Source of the DNA: a virus
DNA: 40,965 nt
IMG/VR virus record: IMGVR_UViG_3300020442_001485
Location: 1 to 40,965 of that record
Strand: one strand, 5' to 3'
The position numbers were made by a program, and so were the translations under genes. Below the pieces are notes generated by a model. The model worked only from the letters and a program-made list of their open reading frames with translations, was not told where the DNA came from and did not search any database. Within the stretch, counting starts at the first letter, position 1. Every line of letters starts with the position of its first letter. Of the stretch, positions 8,844 to 16,361 are shown piece by piece.

Positions 8844-9365
8844 ATGCTTATAAAAACTGACCCGAATGGTGTTCCTATATTCTCTAATAAGAATTTGATC
8901 GATATGATTTACACAGGTCATATTGATAAATGCCATGTGGTGTTATGCGATCCAAATGATGAAATAGAAAAATTTAATAGTGTATCAAAAGAGTTTGGTA
9001 ATAAAGAACTTAACAAATATATTCCAATTGATGTTGATAAAAAAGATTTTGATAATGTATGCCAGAGCGAATGGTTTATGCCACAGGAATACAAACAACT
9101 TAATGTAGAAGAACACATTATTAATAAGTGTGAAACTGAAGAACAAGTAAAACGTGCATATGAAGAATTGGAAGAATTTCACAAAAGGGATATGTATGAT
9201 TTACTACGTTATATGATTTATTTGGTTGATTATATGCGTGAAAATAATATAGTTTGGGGAGTTGGAAGAGGATCAAGTGTATCAAGTTTTGTATTATACT
9301 TAATTGGTGTACACAGAATTGATCCAATCCAGTATGACCTGGACTGGCGTGAGTTCCTTCGATAA
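8844..9365 (+). CDS. DnaE (Pol III alpha)-like fragment of unknown role
   Basis: The last 40 residues of this 173-residue protein resemble part of the bacterial replicative polymerase alpha subunit (DnaE): WGVGRGSSVSS (residues 138-148) followed by YLIGVHRIDPIQYDL and a final FLR, corresponding to DnaE GPGRGSA...YLLGIT.IDPL.Y.L.FERFL. The N-terminal 130 residues are charged and show no PHP domain. The catalytic aspartates of DnaE lie outside the segment, so polymerase activity is not expected. It may interact with DNA or the host replisome, which is inference. The stop codon lies inside the late promoter at 9361. No ribosome-binding site is visible. Confidence 0.6.
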   Translation: MLIKTDPNGVPIFSNKNLIDMIYTGHIDKCHVVLCDPNDEIEKFNSVSKEFGNKELNKYIPIDVDKKDFDNVCQSEWFMPQEYKQLNVEEHIINKCETEEQVKRAYEELEEFHKRDMYDLLRYMIYLVDYMRENNIVWGVGRGSSVSSFVLYLIGVHRIDPIQYDLDWREFLR

Positions 9366-9368
9366 ATA
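9361..9368 (+). promoter_or_regulatory. T4-type late promoter (GATAAATA)
   Basis: The box contains the TAA stop (9363-9365) of the DnaE-like gene. Predicted +1 is 9374, followed by TAGGAG and ATG 9390. Confidence 0.7.
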
Positions 9369-9389
9369 CTCACATAATAGGAGAAAACT

Positions 9390-9773
9390 ATGGCAGTAAA
9401 ACAAACTGGTAGAAAAGTCTACAAAAGTATGCAAGGTAAAACTGTTGATATGGATTTACTTCGTCAAAAAAACGAACTTACTCCTGCGGTTGGAAATGCT
9501 CGTGTAAATGCACGTGGCGATGAATTAGGCCCAGGTGGTAAAATTGTTAAGACACGTGAAGATGTTTTAGCAGATTATTACAGAGATAATCCAGTAAACG
9601 TTGAGCCTGAACTTCCTGTACGTGAAGAAGCAGATGAACCTGCTCCAGTAGTACAAGAAAAACCTGCTCCAAAAAAGACAGCAACAAAATCTAAAGTACA
9701 AGAAAAAATTGATGCAGTTGAAGACGAGTGGGTAGAAGACGCAGACGGCAATTTTGTTAAAAAAGGTGAGTAG
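9390..9773 (+). CDS. Conserved T4-like marine phage protein, probably virion-associated
   Basis: The 127-residue product has a conserved-looking first half (VYKSMQGK, LRQKNELTPAVGNARVNARG, then ELGPGGKIV) that I associate with a family present in many cyanomyoviruses without assigned function. The second half is a Pro/Ala/Lys/Glu-rich disordered linker (about 70-105), ending in an acidic WVEDADGNFVKKGE tail. A late promoter and a TAGGAG ribosome-binding site precede it, which suits a structural or assembly role. The next gene starts directly after its stop codon. Confidence 0.6.
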   Translation: MAVKQTGRKVYKSMQGKTVDMDLLRQKNELTPAVGNARVNARGDELGPGGKIVKTREDVLADYYRDNPVNVEPELPVREEADEPAPVVQEKPAPKKTATKSKVQEKIDAVEDEWVEDADGNFVKKGE

Positions 9774-10181
9774 ATGTCAACAATTAATCTAAATGCTATT
9801 AAAGGTGAAGTGAGACCTATACATGATAGGTTAATGGTTTCTGATATGGAATTTGGTGAAGTCACTACAAAGGGTGGTATTATCCTTCCAAGTGATGATG
9901 GTCAAACACATGGTGTCAAACCACGTTGGGCCAAGATAGTTTCTATCGGACACGAAAACAAAGACGACTACAAAGTAGGCGATTGGGTGTTAATTGAACA
10001 CGGTCGTTGGTCAAGAGGATTTGCAGTAGAAAATGAAGACGGAGAAACTAAAGTTCTTCGTACAGTAGATCCAAGTGGTGTGTTAGGCGTTTCAGATGAA
10101 GCACCAAATGATCTTGCTTATTATGGTGAGAGCATTGATTTAAGTCAACCTGCACACCGTCCTGAAGATTTTGTTAATTAA
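9774..10181 (+). CDS. GroES-like co-chaperonin (gp31-type)
   Basis: This 135-residue protein has the Cpn10 order: RPIHDRLMV at the start of the barrel (about residues 13-21), a mobile-loop region ending in GGIILPSDD (about 34-42), AKIVSIG, then YKVGDWVLIEHGRWSRG. It is longer than bacterial GroES (about 97 residues), with a C-terminal tail past residue 110. T4 gp31 replaces host GroES to fold the major capsid protein, and a similar capping of host GroEL is the likely role. It follows the preceding stop without a gap, and the late promoter at 9361 would serve both genes, consistent with use in capsid folding. Confidence 0.75.
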   Translation: MSTINLNAIKGEVRPIHDRLMVSDMEFGEVTTKGGIILPSDDGQTHGVKPRWAKIVSIGHENKDDYKVGDWVLIEHGRWSRGFAVENEDGETKVLRTVDPSGVLGVSDEAPNDLAYYGESIDLSQPAHRPEDFVN

Positions 10182-10196
10182 GAAGAAGAGGTAAAA

Positions 10197-10607
10197 TTGT
10201 CAAACGTAGATCTTAACAAGTACAAAGAATTTGTACAAGAAGTAACTTCAAAAGAATCAAATAGCACTATGGTGCTTAATAATAAACTAATTGATTTAGA
10301 AAAAGAATCAGGTGTAAATGTAGCACTGCTAATGACAGGTGCTATTGGTATCGCAAGTGAAGGAGGCGAGTTTAGTGAAATTGTTAAAAAATGTATCTTC
10401 CAAGGTAAACCAATGGACGATGAAACTATATTTCATTGCAAACGAGAACTTGGTGACATTATGTGGTATTGGATTAATAGTTGCCGTGCTCTTGGGTTGG
10501 ATCCTAACGAAGTAGTTGCAGAAAACGTAAACAAACTTAAAGCCAGATATCCTGGAGGAGAGTTTGACGTACACTATTCAGAGAATAGAAAAGAAGGCGA
10601 CTTATAA
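10197..10607 (+). CDS. mazG: MazG-like nucleotide pyrophosphohydrolase
   Basis: The 136-residue all-helical protein has the MazG metal-binding pattern: Glu55, Glu58 and Glu61 (EGGEFSE), then Glu84 and Asp87 (ELGD), followed by the conserved C-terminal run VNKLKARYPGGEF. MazG enzymes hydrolyse (d)NTPs to monophosphates. Phage MazG proteins are thought to adjust nucleotide pools or alarmone signalling in the infected cell. Start is TTG 10197, chosen because the purine-rich AGAAGAAGAGG lies at suitable spacing and no ATG fits before the conserved part. It follows the GroES-like gene by 15 bases and abuts the next gene. Confidence 0.75.
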   Translation: MSNVDLNKYKEFVQEVTSKESNSTMVLNNKLIDLEKESGVNVALLMTGAIGIASEGGEFSEIVKKCIFQGKPMDDETIFHCKRELGDIMWYWINSCRALGLDPNEVVAENVNKLKARYPGGEFDVHYSENRKEGDL

Positions 10608-10608
10608 T

Positions 10609-10839
10609 ATGAATTTTGATGATGCAGATATCCGTAATGTGTACTATGTCATCAACGAACTAATTCAAAAAGAAGCACAAAAAAGCAAAGAACCTTTGAT
10701 TGTTGCATCAGCGGCCGTTGTATCAGCAATCCAAATCTATAAAGATCATTTGAATCCGGAAGAACTTCATACCATGCTTGATGATATTTTGGCATCAGCA
10801 AATTTAGATCTTCCACCAAATAAGAAAAGTATTCATTGA
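10609..10839 (+). CDS. Small conserved helical protein, unknown function
   Basis: This 76-residue protein starts at ATG 10609, one base after the mazG stop codon. An in-frame earlier start at 10564 would overlap mazG by 44 bases and is less likely. The protein looks helical (YYVINELIQKEAQKS, then SAAVVSAIQIYKDHLNPEEL) with no recognisable motif. It is probably translated together with mazG. Its TGA stop lies inside the -35 box of the clamp-loader promoter. Confidence 0.55.
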   Translation: MNFDDADIRNVYYVINELIQKEAQKSKEPLIVASAAVVSAIQIYKDHLNPEELHTMLDDILASANLDLPPNKKSIH

Positions 10840-10864
10840 CATCAACAAAAAAATAGTGTATATT
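10836..10864 (+). promoter_or_regulatory. Sigma70-like early promoter for the clamp loader operon
   Basis: TTGACA (10836-10841), 17-base spacer, TATATT (10859-10864). The predicted +1 is near 10871, followed by AAAGGAAG (10878-10885) and ATG 10892. The -35 box includes the stop codon of the preceding gene. Placement at the head of the replication/nucleotide operon fits early transcription by host RNA polymerase. Confidence 0.7.
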
Positions 10865-10891
10865 ATACATTATGAATAAAGGAAGTCTGAC

Positions 10892-11806
10892 ATGAAAGAA
10901 CTTTGGGTAGAAAAATATCGTCCTAATACAGTTGATGGTTACGTATTTAGAGATGAGCATCAAAAGAAACAAGTAAAACAATGGATCAAGGAAGGCACTA
11001 TTCCACATTTGTTGTTTAGTGGTAATGCAGGTATTGGTAAAACAACACTTGCAAAGATTTTGTTTAATGAACTTGAAATTAATGATTTAGATATACTTGA
11101 AATAAATGCAAGTAGAACAAACTCTGTAGAAGATGTAAGAGATAAAATTGTAAACTTTGTGCAAATGATTCCATTCGGTGATTTCAAAGTTGTGCTACTT
11201 GATGAGGCTGATTATCTAAGTCCAAACGCACAAGCGGCACTGCGTGGTGTAATGGAAGAATATCATACTACAAGTAGATTTATTTTAACTTGTAACTATC
11301 CAAACAGAATTATTCCTGCACTACATTCAAGATGTCAAGGCTTTCATATTGAACGTATTGATCAAACAGAATTTACTGCAAGGGTGGCACAAATCTTAAT
11401 TGATGAAGGTGTACAACCAGATCTTGATACACTTGATACATTTGTAAAAGCAACGTATCCAGACTTACGTAAATGCATTAACATGGTGCAGATGAATAGT
11501 GTAGATGGTGTATTACAAAAACCACAAGACGGGGATACAGGTGAAGCAGATTATAAACTTGAAATGGTTGAACTGTTTAAAGCAGGCAAAATTAATCAAG
11601 CAAGAAAACTTGTTTGTAGTCAAGTAAGGCCAGATGAAGTAGAAGATATCTACAAATGGCTTTATGACAATATCACTTTGTTTGGTGATGAAGAAAAACA
11701 AGACAATGCTATTCTAATTATTAAACAAGGACTTGTTGATCACACACTTGTTGCAGATCCAGAAATTAATTTGGCCGCAACCATGATTCGTTTAGCACGT
11801 CTATAA
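10892..11806 (+). CDS. 44: DNA polymerase clamp loader, large subunit (gp44-like AAA+ ATPase)
   Basis: The 304-residue protein has the RFC/clamp-loader AAA+ features in order: EKYRP (7-11), Walker [10 protein letters not shown] (44-52), Walker [10 protein letters not shown] (Asp104-Glu105) and the SRC arginine-finger motif (Ser146-Arg147-Cys148). T4 gp44 has 319 residues. It hydrolyses ATP to load the sliding clamp (probable gene at 37227) onto primed DNA for gp43. The partner subunit gp62 is not in this window. The gene heads an operon reaching to 14930 with its own early promoter and a strong ribosome-binding site. Confidence 0.92.
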   Translation: MKELWVEKYRPNTVDGYVFRDEHQKKQVKQWIKEGTIPHLLFSGNAGIGKTTLAKILFNELEINDLDILEINASRTNSVEDVRDKIVNFVQMIPFGDFKVVLLDEADYLSPNAQAALRGVMEEYHTTSRFILTCNYPNRIIPALHSRCQGFHIERIDQTEFTARVAQILIDEGVQPDLDTLDTFVKATYPDLRKCINMVQMNSVDGVLQKPQDGDTGEADYKLEMVELFKAGKINQARKLVCSQVRPDEVEDIYKWLYDNITLFGDEEKQDNAILIIKQGLVDHTLVADPEINLAATMIRLARL

Positions 11807-11823
11807 ATTGGATACATATTAAT

Positions 11824-12186
11824 ATGACGTACCTTGTAAACGAAAACTGTATAAAATGCAAACACTTAGACTGCGTAGAAGTATGTCCTGTGGATTGCTT
11901 TTATGAAGGCGAGAATATGCTTGTAATCAATCCGGACGAATGTATTGATTGTGGAGTTTGTGAACCTGAGTGTCCTGTAAGTGCAATTATTTCTGACAAC
12001 GATCCTACGTCAGATTTTTGGTTAGAACATAATCGTGAATACAGTGGAAAGTGGCCTAATATTAATGTCAAAGATATTACCAATGTTCCAGAAGATGCCG
12101 AAGATTGGGCATTAGTTCCAAACAAATTTAAAGAGCATTTCTCTCCTGAACCAGGCGGGAAGAAAGATGGAAATAAAGAGACTTAG
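11824..12186 (+). CDS. fdxA: FdxA-type 7Fe ferredoxin
   Basis: This 120-residue protein matches the bacterial FdxA family over its whole length: [30 protein letters not shown] and a C-terminal KWPNI segment. Its nine cysteines (9, 12, 17, 21, 25, 40, 43, 46, 50) fall at the spacing known from Azotobacter ferredoxin I, shifted by one, which predicts one [3Fe-4S] and one [4Fe-4S] cluster. It is a cytoplasmic one-electron carrier, probably host-derived. It sits between clamp loader and parvulin genes in a nucleotide-metabolism operon, so it may feed host or phage reductases (inference). The ribosome-binding site is weak. Confidence 0.9.
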   Translation: MTYLVNENCIKCKHLDCVEVCPVDCFYEGENMLVINPDECIDCGVCEPECPVSAIISDNDPTSDFWLEHNREYSGKWPNINVKDITNVPEDAEDWALVPNKFKEHFSPEPGGKKDGNKET

Positions 12187-12502
12187 AGCGAGTCACATAC
12201 TAATCAGTCACGAAGGCGCTACTGCACAAACAAGCAATCGACCTGCTCCAGCGGCAGAACAAGAAGCAGGCTTTATCATTCAAGACATTGTAGAAGGTTT
12301 ACTTACATTTGATCAAGCGGCAAGAGAACATAGTGCTTGTAGAAAAAGTGCAAAGAATGGAGGCGACTTGGGTTGGTTTGATTATCCAGGTGATATGGAA
12401 TATGAAATCGCACATCCTATCAGTCAAATAAACAAAGACGAAATGTTGACAGTGCCGATTAAAACAGAATACGGATATCATGTATTATTAAGAACAGGTT
12501 AA
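12167..12502 (+). CDS. Parvulin-type peptidyl-prolyl cis-trans isomerase
   Basis: The 111-residue protein is a single PpiC/parvulin domain: RASHILI near the start (7-13), FDQAAREHS (about 48-56), GGDLGWF (about 65-71) and a closing GYHVLLRTG, all hallmarks of the family. It has no signal peptide, so it should act in the cytoplasm, speeding proline isomerisation during folding. It overlaps the ferredoxin gene by 20 bases and shares its TAATG stop/start with the next gene, so the three are translationally linked. Its client might be the ferredoxin or a virion protein; the sequence does not say. Confidence 0.88.
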   Translation: MEIKRLRASHILISHEGATAQTSNRPAPAAEQEAGFIIQDIVEGLLTFDQAAREHSACRKSAKNGGDLGWFDYPGDMEYEIAHPISQINKDEMLTVPIKTEYGYHVLLRTG

Positions 12503-13074
12503 TGGATTATTTTACTATACACAAAACTGAAGCAACAGAAGCCTGCGATATTATTCAGGTTGCGTTTCAACGAGGTATAAGTCAGTTAAATCCAATATTA
12601 GAACAAAAGATTAGAGCAATTGGTGACGAAATGCAACACAGAAGCAATGTCAAAGCAGACATGACCGACTTCTTTATGCATAACGATCCCGACTTTAAAC
12701 ACGTTTGTGATTTTGCTATTTTGCAGGCTATTAATAGTGTAGAAGGATTAAGTCCTGCGGCATCACAATCAATGATTTTTAAGATAGTAGATTGTTGGGG
12801 AATGGTTTACAAAAACAAAAGCAATCATCAGTCTATAGAACACGCACATTGGCCATCAACATTTAGTTTTGTCTATTATGTAAATGCTTGTGAGAACTGT
12901 GCGCCACTACAATTTAAAACTGCAAACTACGAAGTAAAACCTTTTAGTGGATTATTAGTTTTGTTTCCAGGACACGTTAGTCATTGTGTACCTGTGCAAG
13001 ACTGTGATCACGATCGTGTTGCAATATCAGGAAACATTAGTGTTAGAATCAGAGAAGCAGGAGATACAGAATGA
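12502..13074 (+). CDS. 2-oxoglutarate/Fe(II)-dependent oxygenase-like protein
   Basis: The 190-residue protein resembles the phage 2OG-Fe(II) oxygenase family. It has a His-x-His segment (His114, His116 in HAHWPS), SFVYYVNA, GLLVLFPGHVSH with the distal His161, then Arg172 (DRVAIS), which would bind 2-oxoglutarate. Such enzymes hydroxylate proteins, nucleic acids or small molecules. Many marine T4-like phages carry several with unknown substrates. It overlaps the genes on both sides by one to four bases. The first metal ligand is assigned only by eye. Confidence 0.65.
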   Translation: MDYFTIHKTEATEACDIIQVAFQRGISQLNPILEQKIRAIGDEMQHRSNVKADMTDFFMHNDPDFKHVCDFAILQAINSVEGLSPAASQSMIFKIVDCWGMVYKNKSNHQSIEHAHWPSTFSFVYYVNACENCAPLQFKTANYEVKPFSGLLVLFPGHVSHCVPVQDCDHDRVAISGNISVRIREAGDTE

Positions 13075-13748
13075 CCAATGTAAAATTAATTTCATATAGC
13101 ACAGCACCAGAAGGAACAGATTTAGGAGATTGTCAAGAACTTATTGCCTATTGTGCAAGGGTTTCGAATCCAAGTAATCAAATGAATTCTGAAACAAGTG
13201 AAAAACTTATCAAGTACTTGATTAAACACGCTCACTGGTCGCCACTTGAAATGGTAAATGCTTGTTTAGAAATTAATACTACACGTGATATTGCACATCA
13301 AATTGTAAGACACAGAAGTTTTAGTTTTCAGGAGTTTAGTCAACGTTATGCTGATCCAGAAGATCAAGGAGAACTGTTTGAATACAGTGAAGCACGATTG
13401 CAGGATACAAAGAATAGGCAGAATAGTATTGAGGTAGATGATAAAAAATTACAAATAGACTGGCTACACGCACAGATGCGTATCGCACACTTGGCTAAAA
13501 AAGAATATGATTGGGCAATTAAAAAAGGGATTGCTAAAGAACTTGCTCGTAAAGTTTTGCCAGAAGGATTAACAAAGACCAGATTGTATATGAATGGCAC
13601 ACTACGTTCTTGGATACACTATATAGAACTACGTGGTGCTAACGGTACACAAAAAGAGCATATGGAAATTGCTCATGCCTGTGCAAAAGTAATTGCCGAT
13701 ATATTTCCGTTAGCAAAGGATTTACTTAATGAAACAGAAGTTCATTGA
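13071..13748 (+). CDS. thyX: Flavin-dependent thymidylate synthase ThyX
   Basis: The 225-residue protein contains the ThyX signature RHRx7S (Arg80-His81-Arg82 to Ser90) and ends with the expected helical segment. ThyX makes dTMP from dUMP using methylenetetrahydrofolate and FADH2, unlike T4, which uses a ThyA-type enzyme. It starts in an ATGA overlap with the oxygenase gene and overlaps the dCMP deaminase gene by 20 bases. Together they form a path from dCMP to dUMP to dTMP, matching the high thymine demand of an A+T-rich genome. Confidence 0.93.
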   Translation: MTNVKLISYSTAPEGTDLGDCQELIAYCARVSNPSNQMNSETSEKLIKYLIKHAHWSPLEMVNACLEINTTRDIAHQIVRHRSFSFQEFSQRYADPEDQGELFEYSEARLQDTKNRQNSIEVDDKKLQIDWLHAQMRIAHLAKKEYDWAIKKGIAKELARKVLPEGLTKTRLYMNGTLRSWIHYIELRGANGTQKEHMEIAHACAKVIADIFPLAKDLLNETEVH

Positions 13749-14160
13749 TGCATATATGGATGTTGCAGAACGTTTTGCAAAATTAAGTCATGCCAAACGT
13801 TTAAATGTAGGTGCGATTGTTGTAAAAGATGATCGTATTATTTCTATTGGATACAACGGAATGCCAAGTGGTTGGGACAATGACTGTGAAGAAGTTATAG
13901 GACAAGACGAAGTTGGTAGTTTGGTTTTAAAGTCTAAACCAGAAGTTTTACACGCAGAGTCAAATGCTATTGCTAAATTGGCAAAGTCGAATGAAAGTGG
14001 TAATAATGCTACACTATTTGTTACTCATAGTCCTTGCTTAGATTGTGCTAAACTAATATACCAAAGTGGCATTACCACAGTGTACTTTAAAGATAATTAT
14101 CGTAGTAACGATGGAATAGAATTTTTGCGTAAAAGTAATGTTGAAGTAACAAAAATATGA
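13729..14160 (+). CDS. cd: dCMP deaminase
   Basis: The 143-residue protein has the zinc site of the cytidine/deoxycytidylate deaminase family: His75-Ala-Glu77 and Pro102-Cys103-x2-Cys106. It deaminates dCMP to dUMP, the substrate of the neighbouring ThyX. It is shorter than T4 Cd (193 residues), mainly in loops. The start lies within the end of thyX and the stop overlaps the next ATG, so translation is coupled. Confidence 0.9.
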   Translation: MKQKFIDAYMDVAERFAKLSHAKRLNVGAIVVKDDRIISIGYNGMPSGWDNDCEEVIGQDEVGSLVLKSKPEVLHAESNAIAKLAKSNESGNNATLFVTHSPCLDCAKLIYQSGITTVYFKDNYRSNDGIEFLRKSNVEVTKI

Positions 14161-14930
14161 TAAATTGGATAAAAAATCTTTTTAAAAATAATGATCCAGT
14201 AATTAACTTTGCCTGTAATAATTGGGGAGTAAGAAAGTATGCTCCTATTGAACCTGCAGGAAAGTTTTTCCCAGAAAAATTTAAAAAGATGAGTCCGTAC
14301 TTTGAAGATGGTAAGGCTGAACATAACATTGACAGTTTAAAAACTGTAAGAGCCTGTCCTGGTATTACAGATTATATGAGTATGGGATTTGTTATTCCTG
14401 CTTGGTGTGATATAACTATTGAACCAACACCAGATGGTAAGTTTATACAAACACGATACAGTGATGAAATGTATAAAGATGCTTTTCATCCTGACGAACA
14501 ATTACAAGGATTTATGAATGAAAAGTTTAGTGTTCGCGGTGCAGTAAAATTAGACAATCCTTGGTTTACTTGGAACAAGCCAGGTTGGAGTACATTATAT
14601 CTTCCTATGTATTATCATCAAGATAGAAACTGGGAAGCAGTACCAGGGGTTATGGATCATGATTTAGGTGCTCCACAGAGTCCTATTAATATTATGCTAA
14701 AAGAAATTAAACCTATAACTATCAAAATGGGTGAACCTATTGTTCAGGTAATACCATTTAAACGTGAAACACAGATTGCACGAACTATGGAACTGAACGA
14801 AACAGTCATGAAACGTCAGTGGGCAATATCCAGCCTACACAAAATGACTTATGCAGGCTGGATTAAATGGGTGAAAGCAAAGAAACTATATAAAGTAGAT
14901 GCTCGGGATACTAATCTTCCCGGAGACTAA
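14157..14930 (+). CDS. Conserved phage protein of unknown function (DUF6065-like)
   Basis: The 257-residue protein has the features of a family seen in marine T4-like phages: RACPGITDYMSMGFVIPAW near residues 62-80, a NKPGWSTLYLPMYYH segment near 140-155 and GEPIVQVIPFKRE near 192-204. No catalytic motif is evident. It ends the nucleotide-metabolism operon and overlaps dCMP deaminase by four bases. Its TAA shares bases with the TAG of phoH on the opposite strand. The DUF6065 assignment is from memory of the motif and uncertain. Confidence 0.55.
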   Translation: MINWIKNLFKNNDPVINFACNNWGVRKYAPIEPAGKFFPEKFKKMSPYFEDGKAEHNIDSLKTVRACPGITDYMSMGFVIPAWCDITIEPTPDGKFIQTRYSDEMYKDAFHPDEQLQGFMNEKFSVRGAVKLDNPWFTWNKPGWSTLYLPMYYHQDRNWEAVPGVMDHDLGAPQSPINIMLKEIKPITIKMGEPIVQVIPFKRETQIARTMELNETVMKRQWAISSLHKMTYAGWIKWVKAKKLYKVDARDTNLPGD

Positions 14931-15655
14931 ACTACATCTCCATAAATTTCTAAAACTTCCTTAACGGCTTGATGTCTTTCAATATCTCCTTTTGAAAACT
15001 CAACTACTGATAGACGATCTGCATTACCATGATGTTGTAAATGTTTACAAAAATCAATAAGTCCATTATCACTTATCCTGTCTGCTTGAGCCAGGTCTCC
15101 TGTAACAGCCATTTTAGATCCTGTTCCTAATCTTGTTAGCAACATTTTCATTTGATTTTTTGTAGCATTTTGCATTTCATCAGCAACTATAAAAGCACGT
15201 TTAAATGTACGCCCTCGCATGAAAGCCAAAGGTGCAATTTCTACTACACCTTCTTGTAACATACCTTCTATATCTTTTGCTGTAAAATACTCTTGTAGGA
15301 CATCAAAGATTGGCCTTGTCCATGGCGCCATTTTTTGTTCTAATGTGCCAGGTAAAAACCCCAGATCTTCATCAGCACTTACGGCTGGTCTTGTTACTAC
15401 TATTTTATCTACTGAGCCTTCCTTAAATTGTTTTATCGCAGTCTGTACTGCTAACAGTGTTTTACCTGTTCCTGCCGGCCCAATGCCAAAAACTATGTTT
15501 TTCTTTGAGTCTAACAGTTGAAGCATATACGATTCTTGTGATATATTTCTTGGAAGGATTTTGACTTCTTTTTTCTTCTGTGGAAGAAAATTGTTGATTT
15601 CCACAATATTGCTATTGTAGTGTTTGCTCTTTCGAGCACTTCTTCTTGCACCCAT
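14927..15655 (-). CDS. phoH: PhoH-like P-loop ATPase
   Basis: The 242-residue protein has Walker A GPAGTGKT (59-66), a TRPAV segment, an LGFLPG motif and Walker B VADEMQN (about 156-162), then MAVTGDLAQ: the PhoH ATPase core without the N-terminal PIN domain seen in some relatives. PhoH is common in marine phages. Its link to phosphate starvation is traditional, and its activity (RNA-related ATPase) is not settled. It is the only - strand gene in the window, with a very strong ribosome-binding site (AAGGAGGA) before its ATG. It ends by overlapping the stop codon of the convergent gene. Confidence 0.92.
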   Translation of the reverse strand: MGARRSARKSKHYNSNIVEINNFLPQKKKEVKILPRNISQESYMLQLLDSKKNIVFGIGPAGTGKTLLAVQTAIKQFKEGSVDKIVVTRPAVSADEDLGFLPGTLEQKMAPWTRPIFDVLQEYFTAKDIEGMLQEGVVEIAPLAFMRGRTFKRAFIVADEMQNATKNQMKMLLTRLGTGSKMAVTGDLAQADRISDNGLIDFCKHLQHHGNADRLSVVEFSKGDIERHQAVKEVLEIYGDVV

Positions 15656-15727
15656 GCAGTTCCTCCTTTATGGATTAACTTGTACTACGCACAAATAAAG
15701 CATGACGCTCTACTTTTGCGTCCTACA

Positions 15728-15757
15728 ATAATATTTAGTAGGTATAGTTAGTGACAA
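15728..15757 (-). promoter_or_regulatory. Candidate sigma70-like promoter for phoH
   Basis: Reading the - strand: TTGTCA (15757-15752), an 18-base spacer and TATTAT (15733-15728), each 5 of 6 to consensus. This would give a leader of about 65 bases before the phoH start. No convincing pho box was seen. Confidence 0.4.
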
Positions 15758-15783
15758 AACTGCTAACTTATAAATGCAAACCG

Positions 15784-15791
15784 GATAAATA
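15784..15791 (+). promoter_or_regulatory. T4-type late promoter (GATAAATA)
   Basis: GATAAATA lies in the 160-base divergent gap between phoH and the next + strand gene. Predicted +1 is 15797 and the ATG is at 15816. The ribosome-binding site in this leader is weak (TTGGAT). Confidence 0.65.
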
Positions 15792-15815
15792 AGTGTATAA
15801 GATTGGATATTTACT

Positions 15816-16361
15816 ATGAAAGATGTAATTGAAGTAATCAAGAACGTACAGGGCATATACGAAAGCGATACTGCATTTACGGTTCTAAAAGACTTTGAAA
15901 GAGTGCTTGACGAACTTGATTTGTACGTTTACAAGAACTGGGAAGATGGTGAATTAGTTGCTGGTCCTAAAATTAAAAGACATTGGGTAATTTGTTCTTT
16001 TATGTGGCCACAGGAGCAAATGCCAGATCCTATGGGTGGTAAAAGATTGCTTGATTACGACTGTAAAGTAACATACAAAAAAGATCATATTCTTATTCCA
16101 CGTAAGATTAAAAAACCAGATGATATTAGACCAGGTACTAAAAAAGGTAAGTTAGACAGACTGCCTATTTGGGTAGTAGAAATAATGATGCCTAAAAAGT
16201 TAATTGTTGACATTTATAGTGGATACAATGAAATGCTTGACTTACAAACAGAACCTGGCACAGAAAATGCTCCAGCACCAGAGGCTCAACCAGCAGAAGC
16301 AGGTATTGAGGCAGGAGTAGGTGCAGGCGCAGAAGCACCAGCAGACGCAGGAGCAGTATAA
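15816..16361 (+). CDS. Conserved T4-like phage protein with acidic Ala/Glu/Pro tail
   Basis: Residues 1-140 of this 181-residue protein form a compact domain (VLKDFERVLDELDLY, HWVICSFMWP, LLDYDCKV) that I associate with a family conserved in cyanomyoviruses but unnamed. Residues 145-181 are a low-complexity Ala/Glu/Gly/Pro tail, likely disordered. It has a late promoter and overlaps the next gene by one base, which suggests the two products act together, perhaps in virion assembly. Confidence 0.6.
   Translation: MKDVIEVIKNVQGIYESDTAFTVLKDFERVLDELDLYVYKNWEDGELVAGPKIKRHWVICSFMWPQEQMPDPMGGKRLLDYDCKVTYKKDHILIPRKIKKPDDIRPGTKKGKLDRLPIWVVEIMMPKKLIVDIYSGYNEMLDLQTEPGTENAPAPEAQPAEAGIEAGVGAGAEAPADAGAV

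Noticed and set aside
10564-10608. Longer start of the 76-residue gene
   Set aside because: Overlaps the end of mazG with no ribosome-binding site; ATG 10609 directly follows the stop.
10892-14930. Clamp loader small subunit gp62 in the gp44 operon
   Set aside because: The genes after gp44 are ferredoxin, parvulin, oxygenase, ThyX and deaminase; none has the size or pattern of gp62, so it is presumably elsewhere.
14922-14941. GGAGA/TCTCC inverted repeat as a bidirectional terminator
   Set aside because: Five pairs with a ten-base loop and no U-run; too weak to call a terminator.
15656-15815. RNA gene in the divergent phoH gap
   Set aside because: No cloverleaf or extended stem was found; promoters on both strands account for the region.
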